A stretch of 27,685 bases of DNA from a virus, in the IMG/VR virus record IMGVR_UViG_3300046808_001165, positions 1 through 27,685 of that record; one strand, given 5' to 3'. The notes beneath the pieces were generated by a model, which saw nothing but the letters and a program-made list of their open reading frames with translations, was not told the origin of the DNA and made no database searches. This document shows, in pieces, positions 16,285 through 24,097 of the stretch (its first letter is position 1; each line of letters begins with the position of its first letter). The position numbers and the translations under genes are program-made.

Positions 16285-16587
16285 ATGCATTCTGAACCCT
16301 TGGAAAAATACGAAGTAGCTTACTTTGTGTTTCCATATAAAGGAATGCACTCTTTCTGGAATAAAAATGTCTCTTACCCATTAAGCTTAGCATTTTTAAA
16401 CAGTGATAATGAAATTGTTGATATCAAAGACTTAGAAGCTGAACAAACTGAAAGTGTAGCTCCAGATAGCAATTTTGTAAAATATGTAGTTGAAGCTAAT
16501 AAAGACACATTCAAAGAATTAGGTATCAAAGTCGGCGATAAATTAGAATACAAGGATAACAAAATAGTTTTCCGTAAAAGTAATTAA
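16285..16587 (+). CDS. DUF192 family protein (start uncertain, probably longer)
   Basis: 100 aa from ATG 16285. DUF192 is a small conserved beta-rich domain of unknown function, usually found as exported bacterial proteins. Matching blocks are YFVFPYKGMHSFWNKN (family pattern FVFPxxGxxSFWMKN), YPLSLAFLNSDNEIVDI, and FVKYVVEANKDTFKELGIKV ending GDKLEY. The N-terminal block (strand plus GLM) lies upstream of this ATG, after an in-frame UGA. The ATG has AAGGGG only three bases away, too close for good initiation. The real product is thus likely a UGA-readthrough fusion, a product from a frameshifted ATG 16206, or a gene broken by mutation or sequencing error. No signal peptide is visible in the readable part, unlike typical bacterial members. 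Confidence 0.7.
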   Translation: MHSEPLEKYEVAYFVFPYKGMHSFWNKNVSYPLSLAFLNSDNEIVDIKDLEAEQTESVAPDSNFVKYVVEANKDTFKELGIKVGDKLEYKDNKIVFRKSN

Positions 16588-16710
16588 TAATGCCTTAAAA
16601 GCAGGGTTAAACATTATTTTTATAGAACGTTTTTAGTAAGTATCAATTGCTTACTTAATTACATTCTAAAAAAAGATTAGAAGGATTGAACTTGAGGAGA
16701 AATTAAGATA
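16588..16710 (+). promoter_or_regulatory. Structured leader of the acidic protein gene
   Basis: This 123-base gap can fold into a two-tier hairpin. The inner stem is AGTAAG (16635-16640) / CTTACT (16650-16655), extendable by two pairs. The outer stem is TAGAA (16623-16627) / TTCTA (16664-16668). An SD, GAGGAG, follows near 16693-16698, about 12 bases before ATG 16711. No convincing promoter boxes were found. It may stabilise or process the mRNA of a likely abundant protein. Confidence 0.45.
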
Positions 16711-17670
16711 ATGGCAGATAGAATTTTCCCAAACAAGTTTCAAGAATCTGGATTGGATTCTGAACTTGTATTTACAGGCATCAACTGGGATGCATTTGGC
16801 CAAAGACTTGCCGCAATGGAAGAAGGCGAGGATTCAGAGAAGAAGAGTGATGTACCAGCTGAGCTTATGGAAGCTCTTCACAGCAAGTATGAATCACACT
16901 TTGATGAAATTGCTGAAGGTTCTGAAGAACCAGTAAATGCTAAGTGGGCAGCTGTAGACACTGACGAAGATACTGAAGATGAAGATGAAGATTCCGACGA
17001 AGATACAGAAGACGAAGATGATGATTCTGACGTTGACACTGACGAAGATGATGAAATGACAGAAGAATCTGAGATGAAGAAGAAAGCTTCAAAGATTATT
17101 TTCAATGATCCATCACAATTATCAGCAGAAGCAGTTGAAGCAGCTTTAGCATCTGGCAATACAAAATTAGCAAATACAATTCTCGCAGCAAGACATGAGA
17201 GAAGAGTAAGACTTGCTAACAAGATTGAAGATAACATCAAGACTGCACAAGCACATGATCTTAAGCTTGCACAAAGAAGAGCTTACAGAGAGAACCTTGT
17301 AAAGACTGCATCAAACAATGCAAAGAAAGCAACTACCAGAACTGCAAAGAATACTTCTGAGTTTGTCAAGGCTCAAGATTTAAACGCTTCTGCAAAGAAT
17401 GCATTTGCAGCTAAGGCAATTGCATCTGGCTTCCCAGCTGAATATGTAGAAGCTATGCTCAATACTCCAGTTGCAGAAGCACCTGCAGTAGCTGAAATCA
17501 AGCAAGTTATGGCTTCCAACTTGAATCCTAATGTCAAGAGAACAGTCGTTGCAAGTATGATCAAAGAATCTGAATTAGACTCAGCAAATATCAACAGATG
17601 CAAAGACTATTGGAAGAACGAACTCGGTTATGGCGACCCAGAATGGGTTGACGAGTTATTTAAAAACTAA
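16711..17670 (+). CDS. Acidic-domain head-operon protein (319 aa)
   Basis: Not recognised. Three parts are visible. Residues 1-82 begin MADRIFPNKFQESGLDSE and look partly folded. Residues 83-115 are almost all Asp/Glu with Thr and Ser. From about 125 on is a long Ala/Lys/Arg-rich, strongly helical region (AVEAALASGNTKLANTILAA, then DLKLAQRRAYRENLVKTAS) ending in a Trp-containing tail, YWKNELGYGDPEWVDELF. The acidic block plus a long helical region resembles phage scaffolding or internal head proteins. It holds several [KR]-T-A motifs (IKTAQ, VKTAS, TRTAK), consistent with proteolytic removal. The codon choice, structured leader and good SD suggest high expression. A GC-rich hairpin follows the gene. 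The scaffold role is inference. Confidence 0.9.
   Translation: MADRIFPNKFQESGLDSELVFTGINWDAFGQRLAAMEEGEDSEKKSDVPAELMEALHSKYESHFDEIAEGSEEPVNAKWAAVDTDEDTEDEDEDSDEDTEDEDDDSDVDTDEDDEMTEESEMKKKASKIIFNDPSQLSAEAVEAALASGNTKLANTILAARHERRVRLANKIEDNIKTAQAHDLKLAQRRAYRENLVKTASNNAKKATTRTAKNTSEFVKAQDLNASAKNAFAAKAIASGFPAEYVEAMLNTPVAEAPAVAEIKQVMASNLNPNVKRTVVASMIKESELDSANINRCKDYWKNELGYGDPEWVDELFKN
16957..17055 (+). repeat. Imperfect repeat encoding an Asp/Glu tract
   Basis: About 100 bases of near-repetitive GAC/GAA/GAT codons give the blocks DTDEDTEDEDEDS, DEDTEDEDDDS and DVDTDEDDE. Such tracts arise by slippage and expansion. In the protein it forms a highly negative linker between two domains. Confidence 0.7.
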
Positions 17671-17679
17671 TTACAAATC

Positions 17680-17727
17680 CTCAAGTTCAAATATCCCAGG
17701 GCGAAAGCCCTGGGATTAAGCCTTGAG
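17680..17727 (+). promoter_or_regulatory. Strong GC-rich hairpin between two head genes
   Basis: Perfect 10-bp stem ATCCCAGGGC (17693-17702) / GCCCTGGGAT (17707-17716) with a GAAA tetraloop, inside an outer 6-bp stem CTCAAG (17680-17685) / CTTGAG (17722-17727). No T-tract follows, so it is not a standard terminator. The SD of the next gene (AGGA, 17735-17738) lies just after it. It could protect the upstream mRNA 3' end, act as a processing site, or partly terminate. Confidence 0.75.
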
Positions 17728-17746
17728 AATGAATAGGATGCATAAA

Positions 17747-18559
17747 ATGAGCAAATTCAGAAAAGTTTCAGAAACAGAAAATATTCCATCATTTATTGAA
17801 AAGAAGTTCGTTGGCGCTAGTTATGAAGCTTTTGACGATCCATATGCTGAATTGAAGAATAATTCTACCGAAAACAGAATTAAGATTTCAAAACAAACAA
17901 TTGGAAATCAAAAAACAGCTGAGAACTTTACTAAGTCATGGGAAAAGATTCAAGGCGCTTCCGTTTATGAAGAGCCACAATACAATTTTAATAGAGAAGA
18001 GCTTACAGGCCTTAATTCTATTAGAAGAGCTGGATCTGATTTTGATGAAGGAATGAATGCCAGAACAACTACTTCAGGTTTAAAAGCATATTCTGCAGAT
18101 GAATACATGAATGCTATGCTCAGTAGAAGTGCTTCAATTTTTAACCCAGATATGATTGCACTTTCTGAAGAGTTTTTGAACAGCCAAGAATCAACAAGCC
18201 AACAAGCTATGGTTAACGAAGCTCAAAGAAGAGAAGCAAAAGCATCTAGACACAATTCATGGGAAGAAAAGCAACTCAACCAAATTAGAAAGTCTAGTGT
18301 AGTTTCAAATAGAGCACATTCAGTTTTAAGAACAGCTAATGAAGGACAATATTCTTCACAGTTTGGCATGATTGATGTTGATTCCCTTGACAATAGAGAA
18401 ACTCAAAGATTAGCCATGAATGAGAAGTCCAGAGAGCAAAGACTCGGACTTAAGAAAAACCACACTGAAGATCTTGAAAATAGAGCTGTTAATAAGGCTC
18501 AAACAATTCATGACATTTACAACAACATCAATATCAATTTAGATATCGATAAGATTTAA
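17747..18559 (+). CDS. Unknown head-operon protein (270 aa)
   Basis: Not recognised. ATG 17747 is chosen over 17723 (TTG), 17729 and 17738 (ATG) because AGGA (17735-17738) is spaced eight bases before it; 17723 lies inside the hairpin. The product is hydrophilic, rich in Ser, Asn, Glu and Arg, with predicted helices and no cysteine pair, signal or membrane segment. It contains LRTANEGQYSSQFG (one of the [KR]-T-A motifs) about two thirds along and QKTAENF near residue 55. The C-terminus (NKAQTIHDIYNNININLDID) is helical. The composition resembles phage internal or scaffold proteins. The next ATG comes one base after the stop. Confidence 0.87.
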   Translation: MSKFRKVSETENIPSFIEKKFVGASYEAFDDPYAELKNNSTENRIKISKQTIGNQKTAENFTKSWEKIQGASVYEEPQYNFNREELTGLNSIRRAGSDFDEGMNARTTTSGLKAYSADEYMNAMLSRSASIFNPDMIALSEEFLNSQESTSQQAMVNEAQRREAKASRHNSWEEKQLNQIRKSSVVSNRAHSVLRTANEGQYSSQFGMIDVDSLDNRETQRLAMNEKSREQRLGLKKNHTEDLENRAVNKAQTIHDIYNNININLDIDKI

Positions 18560-18560
18560 T

Positions 18561-19505
18561 ATGGATAAGAAATATTCTCTTTCTGGAATTGCATCAAATC
18601 CTGCTTCTGGCATCAACAATCTTGATTTAAGACAAGTTGGTGCAGATGGAAGTCAGGCAAATATGGGTGGTTCAGAAGGCGTTTCAATTAAAGAAATGGT
18701 CGCTGTTTTGGATAAGTTTTCAAACAACGAAGAGAATATGGATAATATCAAAACAGATTTAGAAGAGATTTTTCCAAGAGTTACAAGAAGTGAATATAAA
18801 AAAATGATTTCACAACTCATGAACTCTATTGAATATGCTAATGATCCAAAGAAGAGAAGTAAGAATCCATCAACTGGTAAATACGACCCAACTCCTCAAC
18901 AATTAGCATTAAGAATGAAAAATAAACTTAATCATATTAAAGAAGTAAATTCACAACAATCTCATACTGCAGGAAATAAAACAATGGCTTTCAATTTCAG
19001 ACAAGCGCAATATAAGAAAAAGAAAAAAACAAGAGGCAATCCTTTCCGTGTTTTGATGGGTAAAGTTGGAAAACTTTTAGATCATGGACTAGAAAAGAAA
19101 GATATTGTCAGATACTTAGCAAAGCAAAAGGTCTGGAATAACGAGACTGTTGAACGTGCTGTAGATATTGTAAGAGATTATAATAAGAAATTAAAAAGAG
19201 ATTCTGTAGACGAACCTAAAAAAGAAGAAACAAAGAAAGAAGAAACAAAAAAGTCTTCAACAGAATCCAATATTAAAACAGCTGGGTATGATTATGATAC
19301 TAAACCAGATCATGGAAAGAGATCAACCCCTGAACTAATTTCAAGAGCATATTTTTTAGATGATTTATTAGCTTACGGTAAAACAACTCCTCAAGGTGAT
19401 TTTAAAGAAGCTGCTAGTAAAGATGGTGCTAAAGAAGAACTCTCAAAAATTAAAACAGAATTGACTAAAAGAGGAATTGATCTTAAGGATTTAGATTTAG
19501 GGTAA
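18561..19505 (+). CDS. Unknown head-operon protein (314 aa)
   Basis: Not recognised. The ATG follows the previous stop by one base (TTTAATATG) with no clear SD, so it probably relies on coupling. Residues about 45-130 are helical. A basic patch KKKKKTRGN (about 153-161) precedes a compact helical block VLMGKVGKLLDHGLEKKDIV then RYLAKQKVWNNETVERAVDI, which looks like a small UBA- or HTH-like three-helix domain. A direct repeat KKEETKKEETKK lies in a charged linker (about 220-231), followed by NIKTAGYDYD (a K-T-A motif) and a C-terminal helical segment. Basic patches suggest DNA or capsid contact, for example an internal head protein; function unknown. Confidence 0.87.
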   Translation: MDKKYSLSGIASNPASGINNLDLRQVGADGSQANMGGSEGVSIKEMVAVLDKFSNNEENMDNIKTDLEEIFPRVTRSEYKKMISQLMNSIEYANDPKKRSKNPSTGKYDPTPQQLALRMKNKLNHIKEVNSQQSHTAGNKTMAFNFRQAQYKKKKKTRGNPFRVLMGKVGKLLDHGLEKKDIVRYLAKQKVWNNETVERAVDIVRDYNKKLKRDSVDEPKKEETKKEETKKSSTESNIKTAGYDYDTKPDHGKRSTPELISRAYFLDDLLAYGKTTPQGDFKEAASKDGAKEELSKIKTELTKRGIDLKDLDLG

Positions 19506-19511
19506 AGAATA

Positions 19512-21080
19512 ATGGAAAATAAAAATTACACAATAAAAATGAAACTTCACTCTCACAATCCTAAGACTGTTGGAAATCTTATCGGTGGAAATGGAATTAT
19601 GGAAATGCTCAATCAAATTATGAGCAAATTTTCACCAGTACACTCTATGCCTGAAACTCCATTCCACGATTTAGAAGATGGAGATTTTGATAAGTCCGAC
19701 CCAGTAGCTGAAAAGTTCCTTAATATGGGTGGGCCTAAGCATGTAATTAAAATCTTTAGAATCGATGTTCCTAAAGAAATGAAAGATGCTATCAAACATT
19801 TGGCAAGCACTCTTCATGAAACAAGAAGTGCATATATCAGAAAAGAATTAAGACATTTATTTGCATCAATTAACTGTGCATTAGGAAATGAAAACGACGC
19901 TTTTACAATGGAAAGAATCGCTAGTAATTTACCACAAAGATCTACAGGTTTATGGCAAGCAGAATCTATTGCAACTGTTGAAAAGCTTATGAAAGTTGCA
20001 AGTGTTAAAGAATATGAGATTCTTGAAAATGTAGACAAGATGCTCAGCACTGGTGGATATGCTCACATTGCTAACGCTTCAATTGCTGTTAAAAATATGT
20101 ACGAAGCATATTCAACCCCTAGAAACACAAGAATTGCTTACACAACATTAGCTACAACCGATGGTGAACCTATTTTGATGTGTCCTAAAGGCAAAGTAGA
20201 GTTTGGATCCGCTGTACCAATGGAAGCATCAAAATGTAGATGGAACTGCGTTGATTCCAGACTTGATGCTGATGGAAATGTAAGATGTAATTACGAAGCA
20301 TGGATGAAGCAAGCTTTCCAATCACATGATGTAGTAATGAGCAAGCTTGATACAACTAGACATCCAGATAATGAAGCCAATTCTATCAACATCAAAGATG
20401 GTGATAGAAAAACACATGAAGATGAAGTTGGCTATGAAAAGATGTTTGAAGACAGTGATCTTAAAGCAGCTAAATTGAGAAAAGAAGATAAAAATGTTGA
20501 TGACAGCATGGAAAAACAATTAGCTGACTTACCTGCAGTTGGATTTGGACACACTGTAGATGATAAGAAATTAAATAAGAGAACTGCACAATCAGATCAT
20601 TCAAAAACAATCGAAGATCAATTACCACATAAGGATGAGCAAAAGAAATCTTTGTTTGACATGCTCGTTGACAAATATAACAATAGAGTTAATTTAGAGA
20701 AAGAAATCGAAACCAACTTAGAAGAAAATGCTGGTCTTTACGATAGAAAAGAAGATGAATCAAAGTCTACTATTCAAAAAGTAAACGAAATGAAAGAAAA
20801 TCCTATCAATGTCTCTGAAGAAATTAACAAAGACGCTGGTGATGGAGATGATAAGAGCTTAGTAGATCATTTAAATAAGACAGCATCAAAAGAAGAAAAG
20901 ACATTTGATGAAACCCTTGAAGAAAAAAGAACTAACAAGAAAAATGACAAAACCATTGAAGAATTGTTAGCTGATGATAGTGAAAACTGGGGTCATCAAT
21001 TTTCTGATGATGATTTGAAAGAGTTTGCAAAAGAATTAGGATTGGATTACATTTTAGAAGAATCAAGAGACGAAGACTAA
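19512..21080 (+). CDS. Unknown large head-operon protein with Cys4 cluster and repeated KTxxExL motif (522 aa)
   Basis: Not recognised as a named family. The N-terminal part (residues 1-220) looks folded and helical. A likely metal-binding cluster follows: C224, C242, C246 and C259 (MCPKGK, KCRWNC, VRCNYEAW). I recall a similar CRxNCxDSRxDxDGxVxCxYxxW pattern beside portal genes of other large phages, without being able to search. Residues 365-486 are charged and probably disordered, with five copies of K[TS]-[ILF]-x-[DE]-x-L. KRTAQ and NKTAS occur in this tail. The protein ends in a helical segment FSDDDLKEFAKELGLDYIL. Its stop overlaps the next ATG. It probably acts in capsid assembly or DNA packaging; the repeats suggest several docking sites for one partner. 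Confidence 0.88.
   Translation: MENKNYTIKMKLHSHNPKTVGNLIGGNGIMEMLNQIMSKFSPVHSMPETPFHDLEDGDFDKSDPVAEKFLNMGGPKHVIKIFRIDVPKEMKDAIKHLASTLHETRSAYIRKELRHLFASINCALGNENDAFTMERIASNLPQRSTGLWQAESIATVEKLMKVASVKEYEILENVDKMLSTGGYAHIANASIAVKNMYEAYSTPRNTRIAYTTLATTDGEPILMCPKGKVEFGSAVPMEASKCRWNCVDSRLDADGNVRCNYEAWMKQAFQSHDVVMSKLDTTRHPDNEANSINIKDGDRKTHEDEVGYEKMFEDSDLKAAKLRKEDKNVDDSMEKQLADLPAVGFGHTVDDKKLNKRTAQSDHSKTIEDQLPHKDEQKKSLFDMLVDKYNNRVNLEKEIETNLEENAGLYDRKEDESKSTIQKVNEMKENPINVSEEINKDAGDGDDKSLVDHLNKTASKEEKTFDETLEEKRTNKKNDKTIEELLADDSENWGHQFSDDDLKEFAKELGLDYILEESRDED
20604..20970 (+). repeat. Five degenerate copies of a short protein motif
   Basis: Encoded heptads KTIEDQL (365-371), KSLFDML (379-385), KSLVDHL (448-454), KTFDETL (463-469) and KTIEELL (480-486) share K-[TS]-[ILF]-x-[DE]-x-L. 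The DNA is not strictly repeated, so the conservation appears to be at protein level. Confidence 0.6.
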
Positions 21081-21586
21081 TGTGGTACCGATTTAAAAAA
21101 GCTAACATTGGAGGAGGGGCTATAAAGTCCACTCCTCTTTTGCCTGTATCATCTGAAGGTATAGAAAATATTAATCAGATCAAAGACTCACCTGAGTTCA
21201 AGAATTATGATGAATTAAATGAAGATTTATTAAACATACTTGATGAAATGGGACAAACTCTTGATGATTACTATGAACTTTCTAGAGATCAACAAAAAGA
21301 ATTGTGGGAAATTATGATTAATAGACCTCACCAAGTTGTTGACCAAGAAGCATCAAGATTGAACAGATTAAAATCTCCTTTTCATGAAAATATTATTCCT
21401 ACAGAATTAGCACTTGAACCATCTAGAGAATCATCAGTAGAAGTAGAACCAGTCAATATGCAATCTACAGAAGCTGGTAATGGTATTTTATTGCAAACTG
21501 GATTGAGTAATTCTTCATTTTTTCAACAAGGACAGAGCGGAGCAGCTTTTAAAGGCGACGCACCATCAGCAAGAACATTAATTTAG
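21080..21586 (+). CDS. Unknown protein upstream of portal (168 aa)
   Basis: Not recognised. The ATG overlaps the previous stop (TAATG at 21078-21082), so translation is probably coupled. The N-terminus MWYRFKKANIGGGAIKS is basic and Gly-rich; then comes an acidic helical core (PEFKNYDELNEDLLNILDEM, then DDYYELSRDQQKELWEIMIN), and a long Ser/Gln/Gly-rich, probably disordered C-terminal tail ending SARTLI. No cysteine pair or membrane helix is visible. Its place directly before the portal fits a small head-assembly or portal-associated protein. The 33-base gap to the portal has no SD but an A/T-rich sequence. Confidence 0.85.
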   Translation: MWYRFKKANIGGGAIKSTPLLPVSSEGIENINQIKDSPEFKNYDELNEDLLNILDEMGQTLDDYYELSRDQQKELWEIMINRPHQVVDQEASRLNRLKSPFHENIIPTELALEPSRESSVEVEPVNMQSTEAGNGILLQTGLSNSSFFQQGQSGAAFKGDAPSARTLI

Positions 21587-21619
21587 TAATTTCTAACTAT
21601 ATGTGGGTATAAATATAAT

Positions 21620-23992
21620 ATGAGTTCAAAGAATGCACCTACATTAGCAAACGTTTTAAAAACCGCAGCGCAAAATGTAACAGGAGAAAGAGTAGCGTCA
21701 GTTGATTATTCTGGTCAATATGCTACTTCTAGAATTACAACAGGTTTAGGACCGTCAGTTAATTCTAAAACATCACAATACGGTGGTAATAATGCAATGA
21801 CCACCGCACCTAACTTTTATTCTCCTTTCTTAACTCCTACCTCATTCCAAATCCCTAATGCTCGCCGTGAAGTATACCTATGGGCTAACTGGTGGAGAAA
21901 CAATGAGCCTAAAATTGCTGCAGCCATCAACTTCTATACAAACTACCCCTTCTCTGGTTGGAAGCTTGAGTGTTCTTCTTCATATGTAAAAGATTATTTC
22001 GAAAAATTAATCGAAAAATTAAACTTTCAAAAATGGCTTCCAGAAATCTCCAAAGTTTACCATTTACTAGGTGATGCATTTGTTCTTTTATCTCTTGACT
22101 GTGAGCATTGTCATGGTTCTAACTGGGATGAAGAAAAGAACGAAGTTTGTAAGCATGATGGTGCAACTTGGAAATCAGTATGTTTATTGAATCCTGATAG
22201 TGTTCTTAAATCACCAGCAATGATTGATCAAACTGGAATGTATACATATAAACCATCTCCAGAAGAAATCAAAATTGTAAATGAAAGACAACCAAGAGAA
22301 TACTATGATGCGATTCCTGATAATGTAAAGAAATTGATTTTGAAAGGAGATCCAATTCCACTTTCACCAATTTCAATTCATCACTTTAAGCACGGATCAA
22401 ACCCATGGGAAGATTATGGAACACCTTTAATTCGCCCATTATTTCCAACATTAGCATACAAGGATAAATTAAGACAGTCTCAATGGATTGTTGCTGAAAG
22501 ACACATCCTTCCTGTTAAAGTTGTGAAAGTTGGTAATGATCAAAGACCAGCATCACAAGAAGACTTAGATTCTGTACAGGACGAACTTGCTGCATTTGCA
22601 AACGACCCTAACCTTACTCTTGTTACTCACCATGCATTTGACTTTGATTATGTTGGTGCTTCTGGAAAAGTATTACAGCTTACCAATGAATACGAACTAA
22701 TTGATCAAGAGATTTTAGACGGTGTAATGCTTAATAAGGCTCTTCTTAATGGTGAAGGTCCAACTTATGGAAATGCTCAAGTTGGTCTTCTTGCAATGGC
22801 TCAAAGATTAGAGACATTTAGAAGAGAAGTTGCAAGATGGGTTGAACAATGTGTATTTAAGCCTGTAGCTGAGTGGAATGGCTTTACAATTGAAGGCGAA
22901 AGAGGGCAAGAAGAAATTATCTTCCCTACAATTAAGTTTGACGATCTTCAATTAAGAGATGACACTGGAAAGCTTCAAATGCTTGTTACAGCAAACTCAA
23001 ATGGTGTTATTTCCAACATGACACTTATTGAAGCATTTGGTTTAGATCCAGACCAAGAAATCGAAAGATTAAGATTTGAGCAAGGTTCAAACTTTGTTCA
23101 AAACCCTGCCTTTGGAAATATTGACGTAAATAATGGCTTCCAATCAGGTGATGTAACAGGTCAAGGATTTGGAGCAGATATGGGTATGGGTTCTCCTGGG
23201 ATGGGAATGACTCCACCTCCACCTGCTGGCATGGGTATGCCTCCAGGCGGTGGTGGCGGTATGCCAGGAATGCCTATGGCTAATAATTATTTACAAAACT
23301 ATAGACTTGCTTCTTCAATTATCAATGATCTTTATTTTGAGAATATTGAGAATAACAGCAGCCTAATTAATGTAAGAGTTGCAAATAGAAGATTCAAATC
23401 AGCAGCACATGAAGGTTTTGTAAGAAGTTTATCCCCTGTTTCTGGCCGTGGTAGATTAGGCTCTTTACCTGAGAATTATGATGGTTTTGGCGGAGTTTTA
23501 TCACCACAACCTTTCGGTGGTCCATATGTAAAAGCCTTGAATCCTTATGCAGAGTATGAGCAATATACTTTTGCAAACAATGAAGAGACCAAGACTGTTT
23601 ATGCTGCAAAGAAAGTTGAAAGACCACCAGCGCAAATGTTTACCTCAATTGAAAAGAAATTATATGGTCTTTTGCTTTCCATCAATTTGCCTTATCCTTT
23701 GTATGCTCAATATTCAGCTGGTCCTACAATGGATTATCAATTAGACGCTGCTATTCCAACATTGCAAATTGGTGTAGAAGCTGATGGAGAAATCTGGCAC
23801 AACAATCCAGATAAAATTGCTAAAGATAAAAGAAGAGATATTGAATTAGCATCAAATGGTTGGATTATTTTAAGGTTTACAGATAAGGAACTTGCTGATC
23901 ACCCACAAGATGTTTTAAATGTTGTGATGCAAGCTATCAGAAAAAAGACTGGTAAGAAAGAATCTCAAAACCCAGACGAAATCAAGCTTTAA
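21620..23992 (+). CDS. Portal protein fused to a DUF559/Vsr-like nuclease domain
   Basis: 790 aa. Residues about 60-470 are a portal protein, the dodecameric ring at the head vertex through which DNA enters: REVYLWANWWRNNEPKIAAA, KVYHLLGDAFVLLSLD, VCLLNPDSV, and the stem/wing region with LIRPLFPTLAYKDKLRQSQW and EILDGVMLNKALLNGEGPT. A zinc-knuckle-like insert has C161, C164, C177 and H179. A Gly/Met/Pro-rich linker spans about 516-553. The C-terminus (about 675-780) matches the DUF559/Vsr-type PD-(D/E)XK fold: LDAAIP (D709), GVEADGEIWH (E720, D722, H727), KDKRRD (735-740) and GWIILRF (747-753), with candidate catalytic residues in place. The frame is continuous. The ATG has no SD. The linker and K-T-A site (LKTAAQ near the N-terminus) may allow processing. 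The portal call is firm; the nuclease call is strong by pattern. Confidence 0.9.
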   Translation: MSSKNAPTLANVLKTAAQNVTGERVASVDYSGQYATSRITTGLGPSVNSKTSQYGGNNAMTTAPNFYSPFLTPTSFQIPNARREVYLWANWWRNNEPKIAAAINFYTNYPFSGWKLECSSSYVKDYFEKLIEKLNFQKWLPEISKVYHLLGDAFVLLSLDCEHCHGSNWDEEKNEVCKHDGATWKSVCLLNPDSVLKSPAMIDQTGMYTYKPSPEEIKIVNERQPREYYDAIPDNVKKLILKGDPIPLSPISIHHFKHGSNPWEDYGTPLIRPLFPTLAYKDKLRQSQWIVAERHILPVKVVKVGNDQRPASQEDLDSVQDELAAFANDPNLTLVTHHAFDFDYVGASGKVLQLTNEYELIDQEILDGVMLNKALLNGEGPTYGNAQVGLLAMAQRLETFRREVARWVEQCVFKPVAEWNGFTIEGERGQEEIIFPTIKFDDLQLRDDTGKLQMLVTANSNGVISNMTLIEAFGLDPDQEIERLRFEQGSNFVQNPAFGNIDVNNGFQSGDVTGQGFGADMGMGSPGMGMTPPPPAGMGMPPGGGGGMPGMPMANNYLQNYRLASSIINDLYFENIENNSSLINVRVANRRFKSAAHEGFVRSLSPVSGRGRLGSLPENYDGFGGVLSPQPFGGPYVKALNPYAEYEQYTFANNEETKTVYAAKKVERPPAQMFTSIEKKLYGLLLSINLPYPLYAQYSAGPTMDYQLDAAIPTLQIGVEADGEIWHNNPDKIAKDKRRDIELASNGWIILRFTDKELADHPQDVLNVVMQAIRKKTGKKESQNPDEIKL

Positions 23993-24010
23993 TCCACTTC
24001 TAATGTGTAC

Positions 24011-24038
24011 AAAAAACCTATCGTTATCGATAGGTTTT
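24011..24038 (+). terminator. Intrinsic terminator after the portal gene
   Basis: CCTATCG (24017-24023), loop TTAT, CGATAGG (24028-24034), with an A-tract before (24011-24016) and TTTT after. It ends the head operon's first transcript, so the protease gene likely has its own promoter or depends on readthrough. I could not identify promoter boxes in 24040-24097. Confidence 0.88.
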
Positions 24039-24097
24039 CTTGTTTAAACAGGACTTTTAAACATTTATCGAGAACACAAACAAGAGTAAATGTCTAA

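Noticed and set aside
15733-16587. Genetic code with UGA as an amino acid
   Set aside because: UGA is the natural stop in other genes (for example 3825-3827, 6661-6663 and 8860-8862, each overlapping a following start), and Trp is encoded by UGG throughout.
16878-17240. Minus-strand Ser/Val-rich open frame opposite the acidic tract
   Set aside because: It is the antisense of GAA/GAT/GAC repeats (poly-Ser) and has no start signals.
14123-21615. Exact T4 late-promoter octamer TATAAATA at 14123-14130 and 21608-21615, and at 6588-6595
   Set aside because: In DNA this AT-rich about four copies per strand are expected by chance over this window (rough estimate from base composition). The first two lie so close to the ATG that transcription would start at or inside the gene. 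Kept only as a weak hint toward clamp-coupled late transcription.
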